Source: an uncultured Collinsella sp. (GTDB lineage: Bacteria > Actinomycetota > Coriobacteriia > Coriobacteriales > Coriobacteriaceae). Taken from it: DNA of 8,615 nt. The stretch spans positions 1 to 8,615 of the forward strand of contig CABQZS010000169.1 of assembly GCA_902468695.1 (NCBI GenBank), written 5' to 3'. The notes beneath the pieces are model-generated. The model was given only the letters and a program-made list of their open reading frames with translations. It did no database searches and was not told the DNA's origin. Numbering within the stretch: the first letter of the stretch is position 1; each line of letters starts with the position of its first letter. The translations under genes were made by a program, and so were the position numbers. This document shows, piece after piece, positions 1-5,821 of the stretch.

Positions 1-2105
1 CGCGACTCAAATATGTTTCGGGTAAACGTGAGGAGGCCCTTCGCCGTCTGGGAATTCGGACGGTGGGGGACCTCCTTCTCCATATCCCTCATCGATACCT
101 GGACTTTACCCGTTCTTGGTCTATCGAGATGGCGCCCATCGGTACTGTGTGCACCATCATCGCCACGGTCGACCGTATCGTCCAAAAACAGCCGCGTCCG
201 CGCATGCAGGTGACCGAGGTCTCACTCGTTGACGAGACGGGCGTGCTGCAGGTCGCCTTTTTCCGCCAGCCCTGGATTGCCCAGCAGCTTAAGCAGGGCG
301 ACCGCCTGGCCGTGATGGGCAAGGTTGAGTTTGCCTACGGCTTTAAGCAGATGGCCTCGCCGCACTTTGAAAAGCTCGAGGAAGGGCGTGCCGCAGGCAC
401 CATCCTGCCGGTTCATTACGTGAGTGATGGCGTGAGCCAGGCTTGGATGCGCCGCATCGTAAGCGGCGCGCTCGAGGTCGTCGGCAATCCCTTCGACCCG
501 ATTCCCGCACGCTTGCGCGTCAAGCGCCGCCTGATGAGCAATGCCCGCGCGCTGCGCTCGATCCACTTTCCATCGAGTATGGCCGAGCGCGATATCGCGC
601 GCGCACGGCTTGCCTACGAGGAGTGCCTCTACCTGCAGCTGGCGCTGCGCCTGCGCAACGACGGCGGCCTGGTCGATGTGGTGCCCTATGCCCACACCGC
701 GGGCGAGCACCTGGCCGCACTCAAGCAAGCCCTGCCGTTTTCGCTGAGCGACGAGCAGGAGGCCGCGTTCCAAGATATCCTGCGCGATATGTGCGATGGC
801 GGGCGCGTGATGAACCGCCTGCTGCTGGGCGATGTCGGTACCGGTAAGACCGCCGTTGCCGCCTGCGCGCTGGCTGTGGCTGCCGATAGCGGCACGCAGG
901 CCTGTGTTATGGCGCCCACGGGCGTGCTGGCGCGCCAATATGCCGATAAGACCGGCCCTCTGCTCTCTCAGGCCGGCATGTCCTGGGCGCTTCTGACGGG
1001 TGCCACGCCGGCCGCAGAGCGCGAGCGCATCCATGCACAGCTGGAATCGGGCGAGCTTGACGTGCTCTTTGGCACCCATGCGGTGCTTTCGGATGACGTT
1101 GCGTTCAAGCATCTGTCGTTTGTCGTCATCGACGAGCAGCACCGGTTTGGCGTCGGCCAACGCAACGCCCTACGCGCGAAGGGCCCCGGTGCCGATCTGC
1201 TCGTTATGACGGCAACGCCCATCCCGCGTACGCTGGCGCTTTCGGTTTACGGCGATCTGGACACGAGTATCATCCGCCATCGGCCCGTCCCTGGCGCTGG
1301 CGTGACGACACGCGTGCTCACCGAGTCGAGCCGCGACCTCGCCTATGGCGCCATCCGCGAGGCGCATGCAAAGGGCCAGCAGGCCTACGTGATTTGCCCA
1401 CTTGTGGAGCCGAGTGATTCGGCCGATGAGCTGGAAGACGTACCTGGTATCGCCCGCGACGACGAGGGCCGCGTGACGGTCCCCGTGCCGCTGCACGATA
1501 CGGCAACCGAGCTCGATCGCCTGCGTCTGGCGTTGCCGGGTTTTGTCATCGAGCGCCTTCACGGCCGCATGCCGGCGGGGGAGAAGGATCGTGTGATCGA
1601 CGCCTTTAAGCGTGGCGAGATCGACGTGCTCGTCTCGACTACGGTGGTCGAGGTGGGCGTCGACGTGCCTAACGCCACCGTCATGGTCATCGAGAACGGC
1701 GAGCGCTTTGGTTTGGCTGCCCTGCACCAGCTGCGCGGTCGCGTGGGCCGTGGCAGCGTGTCGGGTACGTGCCTGGTCATGACGCACTCCAAGGGCAACG
1801 GCGGCGCGTCGGCGGCACAAGATCGTCTGCAATCGCTCGAAAAAACCTCGGATGGCTTTACGCTTGCCCAGATGGACCTGCGTTTGCGCCACGAGGGCGA
1901 AATCCTGGGGTACCGTCAGCATGGCGGCGTGACCTTGCGCTTTGTCGACCTGGACGCCGACGAGGAGCTGATCGAATGGGCCCATTTGGACGCGGTCGAG
2001 CTCTTGCGGTATGCTTGCAACCTTGACTCTGTGGCGACGCGTCCCTTGCGCGACGCGGTCGCCATGCGTTATCGACATATCTTTAAGGAGGTCAGCGGAG
2101 GATGA
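1..2105 (+). CDS. recG: ATP-dependent DNA helicase RecG (5' end outside window)
   Basis: RecG is a superfamily 2 double-stranded DNA translocase that remodels stalled replication forks and branch-migrates Holliday junctions. The reading frame is open from base 3 with no stop. The codons before the first possible internal start (GTG at 63) already encode RecG-like sequence, a KREEALRRLGIRTVGDLL stretch matching the family's N-terminal helix-hairpin region. The true start therefore lies upstream of the window and the GTG is internal. In order one sees the OB-fold wedge domain (roughly 130-420), Walker A GDVGTGKT (828-851), the DEQH box of motif II followed by RFGVGQ (1131-1157), a TATPIPRT motif III (near 1210-1235), the TTVVEVGVDVPNATVMV stretch of helicase domain 2 and motif VI QLRGRVGRG (1728-1754). 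The C-terminal GEILGYRQHGG segment is also present. The visible 700 residues match the usual family length of about 690-740. The TGA stop overlaps the rsmD ATG (ATGA). Confidence 0.97.
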   Translation, partial: RLKYVSGKREEALRRLGIRTVGDLLLHIPHRYLDFTRSWSIEMAPIGTVCTIIATVDRIVQKQPRPRMQVTEVSLVDETGVLQVAFFRQPWIAQQLKQGDRLAVMGKVEFAYGFKQMASPHFEKLEEGRAAGTILPVHYVSDGVSQAWMRRIVSGALEVVGNPFDPIPARLRVKRRLMSNARALRSIHFPSSMAERDIARARLAYEECLYLQLALRLRNDGGLVDVVPYAHTAGEHLAALKQALPFSLSDEQEAAFQDILRDMCDGGRVMNRLLLGDVGTGKTAVAACALAVAADSGTQACVMAPTGVLARQYADKTGPLLSQAGMSWALLTGATPAAERERIHAQLESGELDVLFGTHAVLSDDVAFKHLSFVVIDEQHRFGVGQRNALRAKGPGADLLVMTATPIPRTLALSVYGDLDTSIIRHRPVPGAGVTTRVLTESSRDLAYGAIREAHAKGQQAYVICPLVEPSDSADELEDVPGIARDDEGRVTVPVPLHDTATELDRLRLALPGFVIERLHGRMPAGEKDRVIDAFKRGEIDVLVSTTVVEVGVDVPNATVMVIENGERFGLAALHQLRGRVGRGSVSGTCLVMTHSKGNGGASAAQDRLQSLEKTSDGFTLAQMDLRLRHEGEILGYRQHGGVTLRFVDLDADEELIEWAHLDAVELLRYACNLDSVATRPLRDAVAMRYRHIFKEVSGG

Positions 2106-2746
2106 GAATCATCGGCGGCGAATGGCGCGGTCGTAAGATCGAGGAGCCTCGTGGTCGCGATGTCACCCGCCCCACGACTGATCGCGTGCGCGAGGCGTGC
2201 GCATCTATGGTCATGTCGGCATTCGACTTCGATTTGGACGAGGTTCGCGTGCTGGACGCCTTTGGCGGCTCCGGTGCCTTAGGGTTAGAGATGCTCTCTC
2301 GTGGGGCCCGCTCGCTCACGACGTTTGAGATCGATCGCAAAGCCGCGCGGCTCATTACCAAGAATATCGAGTCGCTCTGCCGTGACCGTGCGCGTTGGCG
2401 CGTGGTCACGGGCGACATGCTGGTGAGTGCCTCGCGCGGTCGTGTGCCGGGCGGCCCCTTTGATCTGGTCCTGCTCGACCCGCCCTATGCTTTTGGTGCC
2501 GAGCCGGTCGAGGAACTGCTGCAGAACCTGGCTCAGCAGGGTCTGCTTGCACCTGGCGCTTATGCCCTGTTTGAGCATGCCGCCGTCGATGCGGGCGCGC
2601 ATCCGGCAGGTTTTGAGACTGTACGTGAGAAGCGCTACGGCATTACCTCGGTCGACCTGCTTCGTTGGGTCGGCGATAGCAAGGACGGCGGCACTGATGC
2701 TAACGAAAATGACGAGGCAGTATCCCCGGAGGACGCCCATGAGTGA
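2102..2746 (+). CDS. rsmD: 16S rRNA (guanine(966)-N(2))-methyltransferase RsmD
   Basis: RsmD is a SAM-dependent methyltransferase that modifies G966 (E. coli numbering) of 16S rRNA during small-subunit assembly. The 214-residue product opens with the family signature MRIIGGEWRGRKI, followed by RPTTDRVREA around residues 23-32. SAM-binding motif I is DAFGGSGALG (52-61) and the catalytic DPPY motif is at 126-129. The C-terminal KRYG..SVDLLRW stretch matches the family end. The protein is longer than the E. coli and Bacillus homologues (about 185-200 residues) because of an acidic, probably disordered tail of roughly 25 residues. The ATG overlaps the recG stop. AAGGAGG at 2085-2091, 10 bases upstream, is a good ribosome binding site, so translation is probably coupled to recG. 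The rsmD-coaD pairing is common in many bacteria. Confidence 0.96.
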   Translation: MRIIGGEWRGRKIEEPRGRDVTRPTTDRVREACASMVMSAFDFDLDEVRVLDAFGGSGALGLEMLSRGARSLTTFEIDRKAARLITKNIESLCRDRARWRVVTGDMLVSASRGRVPGGPFDLVLLDPPYAFGAEPVEELLQNLAQQGLLAPGAYALFEHAAVDAGAHPAGFETVREKRYGITSVDLLRWVGDSKDGGTDANENDEAVSPEDAHE

Positions 2747-3236
2747 CACTATTAATCGCGTGATCGTCCCGGGCACCTTCGATCCCATCACGTTTGGCCA
2801 TATCGATGTGATCCGCCGCGCCCGCCGCATCTTTCCCAGCGTGATCGTCGCTGTTGCCGAGTCGCAGGGTAAAAATGGTGTGGGCACCACGTTTACGCTC
2901 GATGAGCGCGTGGCGCTGGCCCGCGAGGCGCTCGGTGATATCGACGGCGTTGAGGTCCTGCCCTTTACCGGCCTCTTGGTCGATTTCGCTCGTGAGCAGG
3001 GGGCGGGGGCCGTGGTCAAGGGCCTGCGCGCCATGACCGACTTTGAGTACGAGCTGCAGCAGGCCGACCTCAACTATCGTTTGGATAACGAGCTGGAGTC
3101 CATCTTTGTCATGAGCGCGCCGCAGTACGGCTATATCTCGAGCTCGGTTGTTCGCCAGATCGCCTCGCTCGGTAGTGACGTATCGACGTTTGTCCCGCCC
3201 AACGTGGTCGAAGCGCTCAGACATCGCTTTTCGTGA
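2739..3236 (+). CDS. coaD: Pantetheine-phosphate adenylyltransferase (PPAT)
   Basis: CoaD transfers AMP from ATP to 4'-phosphopantetheine, giving dephospho-CoA and pyrophosphate in the penultimate step of CoA synthesis. The 165-residue product has the nucleotidyltransferase signature PGTFDPITFGH (residues 11-21, with the T/HxGH element at 18-21). A lysine at 45 aligns with the substrate-binding Lys42 of the E. coli enzyme. KGLRAMTDFEYELQ (94-107) and ISSSVVR (133-139) complete the active site. The length is typical (about 160). The start is the ATG at 2739, with GGAGG at 2728-2732 and a 6-base spacer. The frame is open further upstream, but that part is only a shadow of rsmD. The gene overlaps the end of rsmD by 8 bases, so the two are probably co-translated. 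The product feeds CoA that ultimately supplies the prosthetic group of the AcpP encoded downstream. Confidence 0.97.
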   Translation: MSDTINRVIVPGTFDPITFGHIDVIRRARRIFPSVIVAVAESQGKNGVGTTFTLDERVALAREALGDIDGVEVLPFTGLLVDFAREQGAGAVVKGLRAMTDFEYELQQADLNYRLDNELESIFVMSAPQYGYISSSVVRQIASLGSDVSTFVPPNVVEALRHRFS

Positions 3237-3260
3237 CGTTTCTTATTGCCTGGTGGCATG

Positions 3261-3269
3261 TGGTAAACT
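3261..3269 (+). promoter_or_regulatory. Candidate extended -10 promoter before the DivIVA-like gene
   Basis: TGG followed by TAAACT gives an extended -10 element (TGn plus a near-consensus hexamer). No recognisable -35 lies 16-18 bases upstream. A transcript would begin near 3276 and leave a leader of about 29 bases before the ATG at 3305. It occupies the only gap between coaD and the following gene. Sequence match only. Confidence 0.45.
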
Positions 3270-3292
3270 AACACGATGATATGTTACCTATG

Positions 3293-3300
3293 AAAGGAGA
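3293..3300 (+). promoter_or_regulatory. Ribosome binding site that fixes the start at 3305
   Basis: AAAGGAGA lies 4 bases before the ATG at 3305. An in-frame ATG at 3281 is upstream of this site and has no purine-rich sequence before it, so 3305 is the better start. Confidence 0.8.
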
Positions 3301-3304
3301 CCGG

Positions 3305-3802
3305 ATGCCGGGCGAGAATTTTCCTGGCGATAGGATCGTCAGCTTGGTCGATGAGCTCGAAGGGCTGATCGAGGAAGCCAAGCCGCCTTTCGGCAAGAAC
3401 GCTCAGTTCAAGGTCATCGACGCCGACGTGTTCTTCAACATCCTCGACGAGATCCGCATGAGCTATCCCGAGGAGTGGCAGAAGTCCCGCCGTATCCTTA
3501 AGGAGCGCGAGGAGCTTATGGCTTCCGCCGCCGCTCAGGCCGATTCCATCATCGCTGACGCTCAGCAGCAGGCCCTCACCATTGCCGGTGAGCAGGAGAT
3601 CGTCCGCCTTGCGCAGCAGCAGGCCGACGACATCCGCGATCGTGCCCAGCAGTACGAGCGCGAGACGCGTTATGCCGCCGAGGACTACGCAGAGCAGGTC
3701 TTTACGCACCTGGAGGAGAACCTTAAGAGCCTGACCGGCACCGTTACCCGTTGCCGTCAGCAGCTCAACGAGGGTGCCGCCCAACAGAATGGTCAGTGGT
3801 AA
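3305..3802 (+). CDS. DivIVA/SepIVA-like coiled-coil protein
   Basis: The 165-residue product has a short N-terminal domain (about 1-60) with a VDELEGLIEEAK segment and an FFNILDEIRMSYPEEW segment. A long Ala/Gln/Glu-rich coiled coil (about 60-130) with xxADxIxxxA-type repeats and a C-terminal amphipathic stretch (HLEENLKSLTGTVTRCRQQL, 135-154) follow. No signal peptide, membrane helix or enzyme motif is visible. This layout resembles DivIVA-family proteins and in particular mycobacterial SepIVA. SepIVA has a comparable IDDIKDAIPGEL-like N-terminal segment and an EEFL..T..SVGRGRHQL-like C-terminus, and is likewise encoded directly before a DUF177 gene near rnc and smc. SepIVA is essential and acts in division and polar envelope growth. 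The same role here is an inference. Genes like this are sometimes labelled 'ATPase', but there is no nucleotide-binding motif. The product is shorter than SepIVA (about 245 residues). Its TAA shares one base with the next ATG. Confidence 0.72.
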   Translation: MPGENFPGDRIVSLVDELEGLIEEAKPPFGKNAQFKVIDADVFFNILDEIRMSYPEEWQKSRRILKEREELMASAAAQADSIIADAQQQALTIAGEQEIVRLAQQQADDIRDRAQQYERETRYAAEDYAEQVFTHLEENLKSLTGTVTRCRQQLNEGAAQQNGQW

Positions 3803-4356
3803 TGGCTGAGTTCCCGAGCGTTACCGTCGATCTTTCCGAGCAGCTCGAGTTTCCTGGAGATTCGTATCCGCTGACCGGTAAGGTCGATGTCGCCACCTAC
3901 ACGGTGGGCGAGAAGGAGTACCAGCTTCAGGACGGCATCGACTACGACGTTGTCTTTACCAATGCCGGTACCGGTGTCTTGCTTACGGGCATGGTCCGCG
4001 CGCACGCCACCGGCGAGTGCGACCGTTGCCTGGAGCCTGCCTCGTTTGATATCGCCGGCGAGATCGAGGAGTTCTACCTCTTTGAGGAGCCCGAGGATCC
4101 CGAGGCCTACGAGGACGGCTACGAGCTCTTGGGTGAGGACCGTATCGTCGATCTGGGTGAGCCCATCAATGACGCGGTCGTTATGGACACCCCGTTTGTG
4201 GTGCTCTGCAAGCCCGATTGCCGTGGTCTGTGCCCCACATGCGGTTGCAATCTCAACGTCGAGCAATGCGATTGCGCCGCCCAGGCAGAGGCGGAATGGG
4301 CCGCTGCCACGGAAAATCCATTTGCAGCATTGAAGAATCTCAAGCTCGATGAGTAA
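3802..4356 (+). CDS. yceD: DUF177 / YceD family protein, putative zinc-binding ribosome-assembly factor
   Basis: The 184-residue protein carries the full DUF177 signature. A first Cys pair is in CDRCLEP (C73, C76). A C-terminal cluster CKPDCRGLCPTCGCNLN (C136, C140, C144, C147, C149) is followed by QCDC (C156, C158), and together these probably bind zinc. An acidic central segment (roughly 85-115) separates the two. Family members are nearly always encoded next to rpmF, as here, and plant and bacterial members have been linked to 23S rRNA or large-subunit maturation. The exact molecular function is not settled. The start is the ATG at 3802 within TAATG, overlapping the previous stop by one base. 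No strong ribosome binding site precedes it, so translation probably depends on reinitiation. The frame is open to 3751, but that part only shadows the previous gene. Confidence 0.92.
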   Translation: MAEFPSVTVDLSEQLEFPGDSYPLTGKVDVATYTVGEKEYQLQDGIDYDVVFTNAGTGVLLTGMVRAHATGECDRCLEPASFDIAGEIEEFYLFEEPEDPEAYEDGYELLGEDRIVDLGEPINDAVVMDTPFVVLCKPDCRGLCPTCGCNLNVEQCDCAAQAEAEWAAATENPFAALKNLKLDE

Positions 4357-4361
4357 AACTG

Positions 4362-4370
4362 TGGTAGTAT
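4362..4370 (+). promoter_or_regulatory. Candidate extended -10 promoter of rpmF
   Basis: TGG plus TAGTAT forms an extended -10 element 51 bases before the rpmF ATG. No -35 like TTGACA is seen at 16-18 bases. A start near 4377 would give a leader of about 45 bases. It would allow rpmF to be expressed at ribosomal-protein level apart from yceD. Sequence match only. Confidence 0.45.
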
Positions 4371-4420
4371 CGCTACTTGCGCGTAATCGCCACACTGGAT
4401 AGTTCATAAGGAAGGTCACT

Positions 4421-4600
4421 ATGCCCGTACCTAAACAAAAGCAGGGTCGTATCCGCACTCACACCCGTCGTTCCGCCAACATGAAGATCTCGGCTGCGGC
4501 TCAGTCCACGTGCCCCCGTTGCGGCGCTGTCAAGCTTCCGCACCACGTGTGCCCCAGCTGCGGTTTCTACAAGGACCGCGAGGTTATCGTTACCGAGTAA
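4421..4600 (+). CDS. rpmF: 50S ribosomal protein L32
   Basis: L32 is a small, basic large-subunit protein. The 59-residue product begins MPVPKQKQGRIRTHTRRS, the typical L32 N-terminus (normally KxKxSK..R..RR). It contains a four-cysteine zinc ribbon, CPRCG at 31-35 and CPSCG at 44-48, followed by FYKDREVI. Because all four Cys are present this is the zinc-containing (C+) form. The length is normal for the family (about 55-65). The ribosome binding site AAGGAAGG (4408-4415) lies 5 bases before the ATG. The gene follows the DUF177 gene, as in most bacteria. Its own promoter candidate lies in the gap, and a strong terminator lies 40 bases after the stop. Confidence 0.97.
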   Translation: MPVPKQKQGRIRTHTRRSANMKISAAAQSTCPRCGAVKLPHHVCPSCGFYKDREVIVTE

Positions 4601-4603
4601 CGG

Positions 4604-4609
4604 TATACT
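4604..4609 (+). promoter_or_regulatory. Candidate -10 element (TATACT) downstream of rpmF
   Basis: TATACT, preceded by GG, is a close match to a -10 hexamer. No -35 is apparent; the -35 region would lie within the end of rpmF. A transcript would begin near 4616 and meet the hairpin at 4641-4670 before reaching plsX. Sequence match only. Confidence 0.35.
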
Positions 4610-4640
4610 CTGGATGCGATGCCGTTCCAAATGGAACCAC

Positions 4641-4670
4641 AATGGCCGGCTCAATGAGTCGGCCATTTTT
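4641..4670 (+). terminator. Intrinsic terminator between rpmF and plsX
   Basis: A 12-bp stem (4641-4652 with 4656-4667) has one G-U pair and an AAT loop. It contains GGCCGGCTC against GAGTCGGCC and runs into TTTTT at 4666-4670. This is a textbook rho-independent terminator for rpmF transcripts. It ends only 4 bases before the plsX ribosome binding site, so it could also act as an attenuator of plsX. Confidence 0.85.
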
Positions 4671-4674
4671 GTAT

Positions 4675-4680
4675 AAGGAG
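4675..4680 (+). promoter_or_regulatory. Ribosome binding site that fixes the plsX start at 4688
   Basis: AAGGAG is 7 bases before the ATG at 4688 and only 1 base before the in-frame ATG at 4682. The spacing favours the second ATG, giving a product starting MSNVRVCVDVVGGD. Confidence 0.75.
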
Positions 4681-4687
4681 CATGTAT

Positions 4688-5707
4688 ATGAGTAACGTTC
4701 GCGTTTGTGTAGACGTTGTGGGCGGAGACGAGAAACCTCAGGTCGTTCTCGATGGTATCGAGGCCGCACTTGCCGCCGATCCCGATATCGAGGTCTTGGC
4801 AGCTGGCCCCGCCGAAATCGTCAATCCCTTTGCTGCTTCCCACGCACGTGTTGAGGCCCTGGAGGCACCCGACGTTATCGCCATGGATGACGATCCCATT
4901 CGCGCCGTGATGACCAAACGCAAGTCCTCGATCGTGCTGTCGTGCCGCGCCATCAAGAAGGGCAATGCGGACGCGTTTTTCTCCGCCGGCTCCACCGGCG
5001 CCATGACCGCCGCAGCTACTGCTTACGTGACGCCGTTTAGGTATCAGGCCGAAGGCAAGAAGCAGCCGGTACGCCCCTGTCTGACCAATGCGCTGCCCAA
5101 TCGTGCCGGCGGTCTGACGGTGCTGTGCGATATGGGCGCCAACCCCGATGTCGAGGTCGATGACATGGTGCGTTTTGCTCAGATGGGTAGCGCCTATGCT
5201 CGCGTCGTCCTGGGCATCGAGCATCCCCGCGTGGGCCTGCTTGGTAACGGCACCGAGGACGAGAAGGGTTCCAACTTTACCAAGGCCTGCTTCCCGGCCA
5301 TGAAAGCCTCCGTTCCCGGCTTTGTTGGTAACTGCGAGGGAACGGACATCACCTCGGGTAACTTCGATGTCGTCGTTGCCGATGGCATGTCGGGCAATAT
5401 TGCGCTCAAGGCTACCGAGGGCGCTGCCAAGTTTTTACTGCAGGAGCTCAAGGGCGCCTTTATGGCCTCGCTCGGCACCAAGATCGCCGCGCTGCTCATC
5501 AAAAAGCAGATGCGCGAGATAAAGGCCAAGCTTTCGGGCGACGCCAAGGGCGGCGCGATTCTTTTGGGCCTGCGCGGTGTGGTCCTGATCGGGCATGGCG
5601 CCACCTCGGTCGAAGCTGTTAAAAACGGTACGCTCGCGGCGGCCGAAGCCGTGCGCGCCGGGCTGGTCGAGAACGTCGCCAACTCCATGGACGGTATCGT
5701 TTTATAA
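4688..5707 (+). CDS. plsX: Phosphate acyltransferase PlsX
   Basis: PlsX converts acyl-ACP and inorganic phosphate to acyl phosphate, the substrate of the membrane acyltransferase PlsY in phosphatidic acid synthesis. It is a peripheral membrane enzyme. The 339-residue product has the N-terminal VDVVGGDEKP (9-17; usually VDAMGGDxxP) and SAGSTGAMTA (99-108; family SAGNTGA). The central LPNRAGGLTVLCDMGAN (136-152), FAQMGSAYAR..LGI..PRVGLLGNG (163-188) and the C-terminal GFVGNCEGTDI and VADGMSGNIALK (211-241) also match. The length fits the family (about 330-345). Substitutions such as GST for GNT and VVGGD for AMGGD are mild. It is followed not by fabD and fabG as in Bacillus but directly by acpP, whose product is the carrier of its substrate. 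Confidence 0.95.
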   Translation: MSNVRVCVDVVGGDEKPQVVLDGIEAALAADPDIEVLAAGPAEIVNPFAASHARVEALEAPDVIAMDDDPIRAVMTKRKSSIVLSCRAIKKGNADAFFSAGSTGAMTAAATAYVTPFRYQAEGKKQPVRPCLTNALPNRAGGLTVLCDMGANPDVEVDDMVRFAQMGSAYARVVLGIEHPRVGLLGNGTEDEKGSNFTKACFPAMKASVPGFVGNCEGTDITSGNFDVVVADGMSGNIALKATEGAAKFLLQELKGAFMASLGTKIAALLIKKQMREIKAKLSGDAKGGAILLGLRGVVLIGHGATSVEAVKNGTLAAAEAVRAGLVENVANSMDGIVL

Positions 5708-5744
5708 CACCGGCGTTATGCGCCTCGGGGCGTGCTTCGTGGGG

Positions 5745-5750
5745 TAGAAT
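5745..5750 (+). promoter_or_regulatory. Candidate -10 element before acpP
   Basis: TAGAAT, preceded by GG, lies 71 bases before the acpP ATG with no recognisable -35. A start near 5757 would place the palindrome at 5764-5785 within the first bases of the leader. Sequence match only. Confidence 0.35.
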
Positions 5751-5763
5751 CAGAACCGTGTCT

Positions 5764-5792
5764 TGGTACCGCCCGGGCGGTACCATTCTTTT
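5764..5792 (+). terminator. Perfect 22-bp palindrome with T-rich tail (terminator, attenuator or operator)
   Basis: Bases 5764-5774 (TGGTACCGCCC) are exactly repeated as the reverse complement in 5775-5785. As RNA they could form a 9-bp stem with a CCGG loop. The stem is followed by TTCTTTT (5786-5792), a weak terminator tail. It lies between the plsX stop and acpP, so it may end plsX transcripts or attenuate acpP. Its exact symmetry equally fits a binding site for a dimeric regulator. Confidence 0.55.
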
Positions 5793-5821
5793 GGTATTCA
5801 TGCACTATGAGAGGAAGCGCT

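Noticed and set aside
63..65. GTG at 63 as the start of recG
   Set aside because: The frame is open to the window edge and the upstream codons encode conserved RecG sequence. This GTG is an internal valine codon.
222..2078. Long antisense reading frames (222-1160 and 1170-2078, - strand) under recG
   Set aside because: They lie wholly opposite a strongly conserved gene, have low-complexity His/Arg/Gln-rich content, no recognisable domain and no ribosome binding site. They reflect GC-rich codon usage.
3246..3258. TGCC-TGGT-GGCA hairpin after coaD as a terminator
   Set aside because: It has only a 4-bp stem and no T-run. Not enough to call.
3281..3283. ATG at 3281 as start of the DivIVA-like gene
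   Set aside because: It has no ribosome binding site. The AAAGGAGA site lies inside the extension and points to 3305.
5719..5734. Small hairpin CGCC-TCGG-GGCG between plsX and acpP as a terminator
   Set aside because: It is a short stem with no following T-tract. The palindrome further on is a better candidate.
5732..5821. Extended acpP start at 5732 or 5807
   Set aside because: The extra residues do not resemble ACP, run through the palindrome, and lack ribosome binding sites.
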